Part shown: in pieces, positions 7,564 through 14,464 of the stretch | Layout: every line of letters starts with the position of its first letter | How positions within the stretch are numbered: the first letter of the stretch is position 1 | Origin: JBBAEA01 sp041656175 | GTDB taxonomy: Bacteria; Myxococcota_A; Bradymonadia; UBA4248 | DNA: 19,524 nucleotides | Reading direction: 5' to 3' | NCBI GenBank assembly: GCA_041656175.1 | Contig: JBBAEA010000061.1 | Location: 1-19,524, forward strand | Program-made: the position numbers and the translations under genes | Notes under the pieces: model-generated | Database searches by the model: none | Seen by the model: only the letters and a program-made list of their open reading frames with translations | What the model was told of the DNA's origin: nothing

Positions 7564-9228
7564 ATGCAAAAACAGAGTTTTTTGGACTTATTTTCGAGCC
7601 AGGCTCCCGCAAAACGTGAGAAGCCGCAAACGCAGATGATGGCGCTTTTGGGTAGCGATGACCCGCGCGCGGCGGTGCAGGCGTTGGGCGAGGTGGCCTT
7701 CCATGACTTGGTGCACGGGGTTGGTTTGCATGAGGCCGCGGATTTGATGGCTTTGGCTTCGGGGGAGCAGGTGCAGGCTTGCTTTGACATGGATTTGTGG
7801 CGCAAGGATAGTTTGAACGACGACGCGATGATGCCGTGGTTGGAAGCGTGGTTAGAGATCGAGGATGAAGATTTTGTGCGTCTTTTTTATGAAATTGACC
7901 CCGAGCTTATTCCGCTTATTTTGAAGCGAAATGTGCAAGTTTTTGCTAGTGATGATCGCAATGAAGAGCCTGTGATCCCGAACGAGGAACAGTTCATTAT
8001 TCGGCGCTCTCCTGATTTTGTGTATTGGATTGCCTATCCCGATAACGAAGAGAAAGCCGCTCGCCTGCAAGCTCTGGTGGAGCGACTTTATGTAACGCTT
8101 GGGGTGGAGCGCGCTTGGTCAATATTGGAGGGGATGCAGTGGGAGCTGGAAACGGATTTGGAGGAGACGGCCTACCGCTTTAGAAATACGCGGATGCAGG
8201 CTTTGGGCTTCCCAACTTGGGAGGAGGCTGCGGCAATTTACGCTCAACTGGACGTCGAGTCGGAGGCAGCGCGATTGCGAAGGGCGCCAGTGGTGGCCTT
8301 ACACGTCGGCGAGGTGGAGGAGAGCCGGCTCTTTGTGGATGCGTTGCAAGAAATAGATGAAACGTCGCGGGGAGACACGTTTTTGCGCCGCGTTCTACAG
8401 CGAGTACAGCCGATTTCGCTCTTTAAGTCGCAGCTTTTGCGGCTCTCGAACGCTGTGGCCGTTGCCGATGGCTGGGACGCAGTTAATCATGAGGCGTTCA
8501 GCGTGGCGATGAAAGAGGCGATGGATAGGATTAATGTTGGGCTAGAATATCTGAGTGAAAAAGACGAGGAGTTTGCGGCGGAATTGCTTAAAATTATTCC
8601 GATCCAGCGTATTTTTACCTTCGCTTTTAACTTAAGTTTAAGCCTGGCCAAGACGCTAGCGCCGCTCTTAGAGCGAGGTCTGCTCTCAATTATCGATGAC
8701 AGCCCCCTTAGTCTACTGGATGATCAGCAACGCGATATCGTGAACGGGCTTTTGCAAGAAAAACCGCGTCCGCGTTATTCGACGATGGATGGATTTGCTA
8801 CTTTAGGCGATATTGAGCAAAGCGCCTTGCAAATAGCGGATCTTGCCTTCCTAGAACTTTTTGTTTATGCGGTTTTGAAGCGTAGTCGCGAAGACCTTGC
8901 CCGATTAGCCTATGAGAACGATCTCATTGGGGGCGTAGAATCGGTGAGTTTTGACAAGCTCATTCTGACGTATTTGACGCGCAAATATCGCAATGACGCC
9001 GATTTGTGGGCTCCTTTCGATGAAAGCAAGTACCCGAGTAGGGAAGAATTATTGGCCGCTGTACAAGTCGATAACGTTCAATCCATGATGTCAGAGACGA
9101 CAAATCCAACGCTAGAGATGAGTTTTATAAGGTTATTGGCGCGTCTGGAGCGCATGGTTGAGCTGCAATATCCTGAAAATATACGCAAAATCGAGCCAGA
9201 ATTCGTCAATCTCGTTTTGTGTGTTTAG
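7564..9228 (+). CDS. DUF6178-like protein of unknown function
   Basis: A 554-aa soluble, acidic, mostly helical protein without signal peptide, transmembrane segment or known catalytic motif. The N-terminal part (about 25-100) reads as a series of short helices: LLGSDDPRAAVQALGEVAFHD, then LMALASGEQVQACFDMDLW, then MMPWLEAWLE. From memory this pattern resembles DUF6178, a family found mainly in Myxococcota and other former Deltaproteobacteria; a domain search would be needed to confirm it. The C-terminal half has a conserved-looking stretch LGDIEQSALQIADLAFLELF. No clear ribosome-binding site precedes ATG 7564, and no better start is visible. It is monocistronic: a palindromic repeat lies upstream and a 325-bp mobile element begins 31 bp after the stop. 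Confidence 0.72.
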   Translation: MQKQSFLDLFSSQAPAKREKPQTQMMALLGSDDPRAAVQALGEVAFHDLVHGVGLHEAADLMALASGEQVQACFDMDLWRKDSLNDDAMMPWLEAWLEIEDEDFVRLFYEIDPELIPLILKRNVQVFASDDRNEEPVIPNEEQFIIRRSPDFVYWIAYPDNEEKAARLQALVERLYVTLGVERAWSILEGMQWELETDLEETAYRFRNTRMQALGFPTWEEAAAIYAQLDVESEAARLRRAPVVALHVGEVEESRLFVDALQEIDETSRGDTFLRRVLQRVQPISLFKSQLLRLSNAVAVADGWDAVNHEAFSVAMKEAMDRINVGLEYLSEKDEEFAAELLKIIPIQRIFTFAFNLSLSLAKTLAPLLERGLLSIIDDSPLSLLDDQQRDIVNGLLQEKPRPRYSTMDGFATLGDIEQSALQIADLAFLELFVYAVLKRSREDLARLAYENDLIGGVESVSFDKLILTYLTRKYRNDADLWAPFDESKYPSREELLAAVQVDNVQSMMSETTNPTLEMSFIRLLARLERMVELQYPENIRKIEPEFVNLVLCV

Positions 9229-9259
9229 TGGAGATGAGAACTTTACACGTATACGAATA

Positions 9260-9584
9260 GAGAGCTTTGCACGGGGGGAAACCCTTTTCTTTGTGCCAAA
9301 GAAAAGATGTTTCCCCCCGTACCCCCCTCCCCTTCAATCGCGACATGGATGTCAGCGATTGGTCGCGGCTGAGGCCGCGCGCGAAGCGGCCACAGCCTGG
9401 ACGGCTGTGGCACTAAGAAAGCACTCTTTTAAGCAATTTTCGAATAAAATGTCATTCCATCTTCACCCTGCCTTATTTTATTAGCATTTTTAGCTTGTAT
9501 TACTCTACAAAATGTCTCATTTTGTTTAAAACTGTATCGGATTTGTAAAATTAAATTCACTATTTCTAGCCGTGCAAAGGTCTC
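9260..9584 (+). mobile_element. 325-bp non-autonomous mobile element, copy 2, with 5-bp target duplication
   Basis: Inverted ends are GAGAGCTTTGCACGG (9260) and CCGTGCAAAGGTCTC (9584). The copy is flanked by the direct repeat GAATA (9255-9259 and 9585-9589), the expected scar of transposition. It is the reverse complement of 1275-1599. The hairpin 9271-9320 is perfect here: outer stem ACGGGGGGAAAC/GTTTCCCCCCGT and inner stem CTTTTCTTTG/CAAAGAAAAG with a 3-nt tip. It faces the stop codon of the upstream gene. No transposase is encoded and the transposase family is not identified. Confidence 0.88.
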
Positions 9585-9652
9585 GAATATTGAGCTATGT
9601 GCGGGGGAAAGCAAAGAAGAAAATTCATGCAAAGATCTTATATATGTGTATT

Positions 9653-9668
9653 TGGCGCGATTTTTGCG
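9653..9668 (+). promoter_or_regulatory. Weak sigma-54-like promoter candidate
   Basis: TGGCGC-GATTT-TTGCG matches the sigma-54 pattern TGGCAC-N5-TTGCW in spacing and in the GG and GC dinucleotides, with two mismatches. It lies about 200 bp before the aminotransferase gene, in an otherwise featureless 280-bp gap. That gap also holds an inverted repeat GCAGCGC/GCGCTGC at 9684-9711. A chance match is quite possible. Confidence 0.22.
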
Positions 9669-9864
9669 TTAGACTCCTAGCTGGCAGCGCCAAGCTAAAG
9701 TCCAGCGCTGCGCGTTATGACGGATTTTGTCGTTTTTGTGTCAATACACAGTGAAAGATGAAGAGAAGCTTGCTAAAAATAGCAAAACACAGAACTCGAC
9801 TATGGTTTTCGAATAAAGTTTTCTTTTTTAGCTTTTCTCGAACAGCTAAACTTTGGATATCAAA

Positions 9865-10995
9865 ATGAGTAGAATATATCTCTCCCCCCCCGATATGGCT
9901 GGGCATGAGAAGGATTTAGTGATGGACGCTTTTGCCTCCAACTGGATCGCGCCCTTAGGTCCTTTTGTGGATCAGTTTGAGCGAGAACTTGGTGAGTACC
10001 ATGGAGCTATGTCGGTTTGTGCACTTTCGAGCGGAACGGCGGCACTGCATCTTGCATTGGTGCTACTCGATGTGCAGCCAGGCGATAGGGTTTATTGCTC
10101 TGACTTTACGTTTTCGGCGACGGCAAACGTTATTCGTTATTGTGGGGCTGATCCTGTTTTTATTGATTCAAACTATGAAACTTGGAACATGGATCCTGAG
10201 CTTTTGGGGGATTTACTCGAAAGAGATTCGGCGCGAGGAAGTTTACCGAAGGCAGTGATCGTGGTTGATCTTTATGGTATCTCGGCAGACTACCCTAAGA
10301 TTGTGGCGCTATGTAACAAGTATGAAGTGCCTATCATAGAAGATAGCGCGGAGGCATTGGGTTCGCGTTGCCATGGTCGACTCTGTGGAAGTTTTGGCGC
10401 GTTCTCGGCGCTGTCGTTTAACGGCAACAAGATTATTACCACGTCTGGCGGTGGGGCGCTGATGTCGCGAAACGAAGATGCTATAAAACGCGCTCGTTTC
10501 TTTGCAACTCAAGCGCGTGAAGCCCGTCCGTACTACCACCACGAGCACATCGGGTACAACTATAGACTTAGCAATCTTCTTGCAGCCGTTGGTTGTGGGC
10601 AGCTCGAAGTACTTGATGACCGCGTTAAAAAACGCCGCGCCATAAACGCCCGCTACCGCAAAGAGCTCGTCGGCGAAGGTATCAGTTTTATGCCAGAACC
10701 AGAGGGTTGGGAATCCAATTGCTGGCTTACAGTGATACAGCTCGATCCTAAAATCATGGCAGTAAGCCCAGAGGAACTGCGCCAAGCCTTAGAAGTACAA
10801 AACATTGAGACGCGTCCTGTTTGGAAGCCAATGCACATGCAGCCCGTTTTTGCTCACTGCGAACACGTGGGGGGGAGCGTGTGTAAGCAAATATTTGAGC
10901 GTGGCCTGTGCTTGCCCAGTGGTTCTTCCTTGAGCGAGGAGCAACAAACTAAGGTGATTACAGAAGTAAAAAGGCATTTACGACGTCGCTCTTAA
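9865..10995 (+). CDS. DegT/DnrJ/EryC1-family sugar aminotransferase (PglE-like)
   Basis: A PLP-dependent aminotransferase that converts a UDP-4-keto-6-deoxy-hexose to the 4-amino sugar. ATG 9865 gives 376 aa beginning SRIYLSPPDMAGHE, the normal N-terminus of this family; an upstream TTG at 9853 is less likely. Family signs are NWIAPLGPFVDQFE, ALSSGTAALHLAL (PLP phosphate), VPIIEDSAEALGS (D160 facing the pyridine nitrogen) and the internal aldimine Lys in SFNGNKIITTSGGGAL (K189). The latter matches PglE-type enzymes of bacillosamine synthesis. The next gene encodes the expected 4,6-dehydratase partner. Substrate choice cannot be decided from sequence alone; perosamine-type products are possible. 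Its stop codon TAA overlaps the left boundary of a MITE insertion. Confidence 0.92.
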   Translation: MSRIYLSPPDMAGHEKDLVMDAFASNWIAPLGPFVDQFERELGEYHGAMSVCALSSGTAALHLALVLLDVQPGDRVYCSDFTFSATANVIRYCGADPVFIDSNYETWNMDPELLGDLLERDSARGSLPKAVIVVDLYGISADYPKIVALCNKYEVPIIEDSAEALGSRCHGRLCGSFGAFSALSFNGNKIITTSGGGALMSRNEDAIKRARFFATQAREARPYYHHEHIGYNYRLSNLLAAVGCGQLEVLDDRVKKRRAINARYRKELVGEGISFMPEPEGWESNCWLTVIQLDPKIMAVSPEELRQALEVQNIETRPVWKPMHMQPVFAHCEHVGGSVCKQIFERGLCLPSGSSLSEEQQTKVITEVKRHLRRRS

Positions 10996-11192
10996 GGAAA
11001 CTCTGATTTATTGGGGCTACCGCCCCAAACCCCGTCTAAGGGCTACCGCCCTTAGAACTCGCTATGTGTGTAGGGCATTGATTTTATTGACTTTATTTTG
11101 AAAACCCACTTGACTTTCGTTGTTTTAATCAAGTGCAGCTTTGAAAGCTGCCTCTACTGTTTTGGCAATTCTCACATTGTTCAGAGCTTCCT
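10995..11192 (+). mobile_element. TA-flanked MITE-like repeat, short form, copy 2
   Basis: A 198-bp unit between TA dinucleotides (10993-10994 and 11193-11194). Terminal inverted repeats are AGGAAACTCTGA at the left and TCAGAGCTTCCT at the right (one mismatch). Internally GGGGC-TACC-GCCCC and CTAAGGG-CTACCG-CCCTTAG form small hairpins. The right half is shared with copies at 1-241 and 16041-16423. The left TA is also the first two bases of the aminotransferase stop codon. It occupies most of the 235-bp gap before the dehydratase gene, leaving only 37 bp before that start. Confidence 0.88.
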
Positions 11193-11229
11193 TAAGCGAT
11201 ATTGATTGAACTCAGTCAAAAATTAATTA

Positions 11230-13140
11230 ATGATGAATCACATGCAAAATACCATGCGTAAGTTCCAACTTAATCTACTGCGAATTTTAACCGATTTATT
11301 GGTGCTATGCCTCGCGTTTTTCTTGGCATATGCTGCTCGACTCGAATTTGCACTTGATTATGAGTGGCTAAAGCGAATAATGTTCGCTGCCCCTTATGTT
11401 TTGGGTTTTGAGTACTTTTTGATGTTTGCTAGCGGCGCCACTCGTGGGGCTTGGCGCTATATTGGCATGCGAGATGCGCTAAAACTTACGTTATCTCTAG
11501 GAATAGCGAGTATTGCTCTTATAGCTGTTCGCATTTTTGCAGGGCTATATATCGTAGAACTGCCCGTACTTCGCTATGTATTAATACCTTACAGCGTCAT
11601 TCTGATGAACTTTGGCTTTGCTGTACTTGGTACGATATCGCTGCGTAGTTTGCGCCGTTTGTTACGGGAACACAAAAAACGGATAGCCTCTGATAAGCTG
11701 CTAAAAATCGCACAAAAACCACGCGTTAAAACCATACTTATCGGTGCTGGGGAAGCTGGGGTGCAGGTTCTCAAGTCGATTGAGCTCAGCCCCGCGCTTG
11801 GCATAGAGCTTGTTGGTTTTATTGACGATGACCCCTCCAAGCAAGGACGAAATATCAGCGGTTTACGAGTTTTGGGACAGAGCAAAAATCTAGGAGATAT
11901 CTGCCAGCAATACGAAGTGGAGCAGGGGATTATTACGATTGCGAATATCCGCGGCGCTGATTTGCGCAATATTGTGGAAAGCTGTCAGGACGTTGGCTTA
12001 CCCGTTAAAATCGTTCCCAAAATCGATGATCTCATCGAAGGAAAGATTCCCTTAAGCGCCATTCGCGAAGTTTCTGTAGAAGATTTGCTACACCGTGAAT
12101 CCGTGCAGCTCGATCGAGAGGGAATATCGCAGTTTATTCGAGGGCGTCGTGTACTTGTGAGTGGCGCTGGTGGCTCCATCGGCTCGGAGCTTTGTCGCCA
12201 GGTGCTAGCCTTTGGCCCCGAAAAACTCGTGTTACTAGAACGCAGTGAGTTCTTTCTATACAAGCTTGACAAAGAACTCAGTGCACACCCCCACGGCGCA
12301 GCCCGCGTTCCAATACTCGCCGATATCAACCATAAAGAGCGTTTGGATAGCGTTTTTGATGAGTACAAGCCCGAATTGATATTTCATGCCGCTGCCTACA
12401 AACATGTGCCAATGTTAGAGAAGAATCCTGGGGAAGCGATACACAATAATATTTTGGGCACAAAGCAGATTGCGGACTGCGCGTTAGCGCACAACTGCGA
12501 GGTTTTCGTGATGGTCTCCACCGACAAAGCCGTAAACCCAAGCAGCATCATGGGGGGTTCAAAGCGTGTGGCGGAACTCTATATTCAATCACTAACGAGC
12601 CTTGGAAAAACAAAGTTTTTGGCAGTGCGCTTTGGAAACGTACTCGGTTCTACGGGCTCTGTCGTACCGCTATTTAAGGAACAAATCGCCAAGGGCGGCC
12701 CCATTACCGTAACGCACCCCGAAATGATGCGCTATTTTATGACCATACCGGAAGCTTCGCAGTTGGTCTTACAAGCGGCTACCATGGGTAAAGGGGGCGA
12801 GATATTTGTACTCGATATGGGGGAACCCGTGAAAATCGTCGATTTGGCTAAGGATATCATACGCTTAAGCGGCAAAGACGAGGACGAAATCGAAATACAA
12901 TTTATGGGCTGTAGGCCAGGGGAAAAATTATTCGAAGAACTAGGTTTTGACGCAGAATGCATGGAAAAAACAAAACATGACAAAATTTATATCGGAAAAC
13001 TAAGCCCCATGGCGCACGATGCACTAGAAGCGGGAATAGAAAAACTTCTGCCACTGCGAGAATCAACAGATGCAACACTAGTTCGTGAAGCATTTCAGGA
13101 TTTAGTTCCAGAGCTTCAGGCAATAAGTTATGAGTCATAG
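11230..13140 (+). CDS. Membrane-bound nucleotide-sugar 4,6-dehydratase (PglF/WbpM/CapD family)
   Basis: A 636-aa inner-membrane protein with about four hydrophobic helices in residues 12-140. A first Rossmann-like region follows (IGAGEAG, 171-177). The C-terminal SDR dehydratase domain has the NAD motif SGAGGSIG (311-318). The catalytic segment VSTDKAVNPSSIMGGSKRVAE has T431-D432-K433 and M441/K445, with Met in place of the usual SDR Tyr, as in PglF and WbpM. RFGNVLGSTGSVVPLF and CRPGEKLFEEL are further hallmarks. The expected reaction is UDP-GlcNAc to UDP-4-keto-6-deoxy-GlcNAc, feeding the upstream aminotransferase. Upstream there is no obvious ribosome-binding site. ATGs at 11230, 11233 and 11242 are all possible starts. 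A MITE ends 37 bp before the start, so the promoter may lie in it or be disturbed by it. Confidence 0.94.
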   Translation: MMNHMQNTMRKFQLNLLRILTDLLVLCLAFFLAYAARLEFALDYEWLKRIMFAAPYVLGFEYFLMFASGATRGAWRYIGMRDALKLTLSLGIASIALIAVRIFAGLYIVELPVLRYVLIPYSVILMNFGFAVLGTISLRSLRRLLREHKKRIASDKLLKIAQKPRVKTILIGAGEAGVQVLKSIELSPALGIELVGFIDDDPSKQGRNISGLRVLGQSKNLGDICQQYEVEQGIITIANIRGADLRNIVESCQDVGLPVKIVPKIDDLIEGKIPLSAIREVSVEDLLHRESVQLDREGISQFIRGRRVLVSGAGGSIGSELCRQVLAFGPEKLVLLERSEFFLYKLDKELSAHPHGAARVPILADINHKERLDSVFDEYKPELIFHAAAYKHVPMLEKNPGEAIHNNILGTKQIADCALAHNCEVFVMVSTDKAVNPSSIMGGSKRVAELYIQSLTSLGKTKFLAVRFGNVLGSTGSVVPLFKEQIAKGGPITVTHPEMMRYFMTIPEASQLVLQAATMGKGGEIFVLDMGEPVKIVDLAKDIIRLSGKDEDEIEIQFMGCRPGEKLFEELGFDAECMEKTKHDKIYIGKLSPMAHDALEAGIEKLLPLRESTDATLVREAFQDLVPELQAISYES

Positions 13141-13176
13141 TTTTATGTGCGGAAAACACATAGTTAACAAAACTAT
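13137..13176 (+). other. Intergenic stem-loop between dehydratase and epimerase genes
   Basis: ATAGTTTT pairs with AAAACTAT and the inner ATGTG pairs with CACAT. The stem begins within the dehydratase stop region. There is no U-run, so it is more likely a processing or attenuation structure than a terminator. Confidence 0.35.
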
Positions 13177-13201
13177 ATTCACCCCTTAAAAGAAATACTC
13201 A

Positions 13202-14179
13202 ATGAAAACATATCTCATAACAGGTGTAGCAGGCTTCATTGGCTCTCACCTCATGGCACATTTACTGGCAGCGGGAAACCGTGTGCGAGGAATAGACAAC
13301 TTCTTAACGGGCAAGCAGGCAAACATAGACAGCGTTTTGGCACAAAATCCTCATGATGCCGCCCGTTTTGACTTCCTGCGTGGTGATATCCGAAAACCCG
13401 ATGATTGCGAAAAGGCGATGCAGGGCATCGACGTTGTCTTACACCATGCCGCTGTCGGAAGCGTTCCCTGGAGTATTCAAGAGCCCATTCTCGCGCATGA
13501 GTGCAACGTCACTGGCTTTTTAAACGTACTAGAAGCCGCTAAAAATCACGGAGTTAAACGCATAGTTTACGCCTCAAGCAGCGCCGTCTACGGCGATTCC
13601 CCCCTCTCTCCAAACGTCGAATCCCAAATCGGCGCCGCCCTCTCGCCCTACGCCGCCTCTAAGCGCTGCAACGAACTTTACGCCGAAAGCTACGCCCGCG
13701 CCTACTCACTCGAACTCGTTGGCCTGCGTTACTTCAACGTCTTTGGCCCTCGCCAAGATCCAAACGGAGCTTATGCTGCCGTCATTCCGAAGTGGCTACA
13801 AGCCATGCGTCAAAAGCAAAGCTGCATCATTTACGGAAACGGCGAGTCCACCCGCGATTATTGCTATATCGACAACGTCGTTCACGCAAATTTGCTGGCC
13901 GCTTCAGCCCCGCTTCAAGCACCCGCGCCCGTCTATAACATTGCCGTCGGAGCAGCGACGAGCTTGAGCGACTTGCACAAAATCATGTCCGAAGCACTCG
14001 CCGAACGAGCTGCAATCCAAGTAGCTGCGCCAACTTTCGCCCCCCCGCGCCAAGGTGACATCCTGCATTCCCGCGCCGATATTAGCAAAGCGCAACGCGA
14101 ACTTGGCTATCATGCTATTTGCACAGTCGCCGAAGGAATACAAAATACCATAAATTTTGAATGTAAAAATCCTCTTTAA
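13202..14179 (+). CDS. UDP-N-acetylglucosamine 4-epimerase-type SDR (WbpP-like)
   Basis: A 325-aa cytosolic extended SDR. NAD motif GVAGFIGSH (G8, G11, G14), catalytic S125-S127 in YASSSAVYGD and Y150-xxx-K154 in SPYAASKRCNELYA are present. HHAAVGSVPWSIQEP and GLRYFNVFGPRQDPNGAYAA are close to the WbpP/TviC-type UDP-GlcNAc C4 epimerases. It therefore probably interconverts UDP-GlcNAc and UDP-GalNAc (or the uronic acids) for surface polysaccharide. The Trp in VPWSI replaces the Arg usual in WbpP homologues. It follows the dehydratase by 61 bp with a weak ribosome-binding site (AAAAGA). UDP-glucose 4-epimerase activity is an alternative. Confidence 0.9.
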   Translation: MKTYLITGVAGFIGSHLMAHLLAAGNRVRGIDNFLTGKQANIDSVLAQNPHDAARFDFLRGDIRKPDDCEKAMQGIDVVLHHAAVGSVPWSIQEPILAHECNVTGFLNVLEAAKNHGVKRIVYASSSAVYGDSPLSPNVESQIGAALSPYAASKRCNELYAESYARAYSLELVGLRYFNVFGPRQDPNGAYAAVIPKWLQAMRQKQSCIIYGNGESTRDYCYIDNVVHANLLAASAPLQAPAPVYNIAVGAATSLSDLHKIMSEALAERAAIQVAAPTFAPPRQGDILHSRADISKAQRELGYHAICTVAEGIQNTINFECKNPL

Positions 14180-14201
14180 GCAGAACTTTATTTCGTTTTT
14201 T

Positions 14202-14347
14202 GTGGTGGGGGAAGTTTCCCCCCACGCGCGGGCTTCTTCGTAAAATGCGCTAATGATCGCTATTTTGTGCGTTGTATTTGCCTACGCTCATTCAACGCAC
14301 AAAATGCGTTCATTGCGCCTTTTACTCAGCGATCCCGCGCTCCCCCC
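14202..14347 (-). repeat. Long-hairpin palindromic repeat, copy C
   Basis: Read on the minus strand it begins GGGGGGAGCGCGGGATCGC and ends GCCCGCGCGTGGGGGG, as in copies A and B. The core is a perfect 12-bp stem TTTTGTGCGTTG (14263-14274) with CAACGCACAAAA (14293-14304), extended through AATGA and GCGC arms with single-base bulges. It lies between convergent genes, 22 bp after the epimerase stop. Confidence 0.72.
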
Positions 14348-14350
14348 TCA

Positions 14351-14375
14351 ACGGGGCCTCAAACGCCGGCCCCGT
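14351..14375 (+). terminator. Possible terminator hairpin after the epimerase gene
   Basis: A perfect 8-bp stem ACGGGGCC/GGCCCCGT with a 9-nt loop. A T-run (AATTTTTG) follows about 14 bp later, farther than in a classical terminator. It may serve the plus-strand sugar cluster or be part of the adjacent repeat. Confidence 0.35.
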
Positions 14376-14419
14376 AACGCCCCGCTCAATTTTTGTCTTT
14401 ACAAGAATCTCTGAAATAC

Positions 14420-14446
14420 AAAAAAACCACCCTAAAGGGTGGTTCT
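14420..14446 (-). terminator. Rho-independent terminator of the eight-module lipoprotein gene
   Basis: On the minus strand an 8-bp stem AACCACCC/GGGTGGTT with loop TTTA is followed by a run of T, starting about 20 bp after the stop codon. On the plus strand it is followed by CTTTTAG, so it may work in both directions between the convergent genes. Confidence 0.88.
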
Positions 14447-14464
14447 TTTAGTGTTGCTCAGCCT

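Noticed and set aside
3703..14347. Long-hairpin repeats as integron attC sites
   Set aside because: No RYYYAAC/GTTRRRY core pairs and no integrase; the copies lie in ordinary gene spacers rather than in a cassette array.
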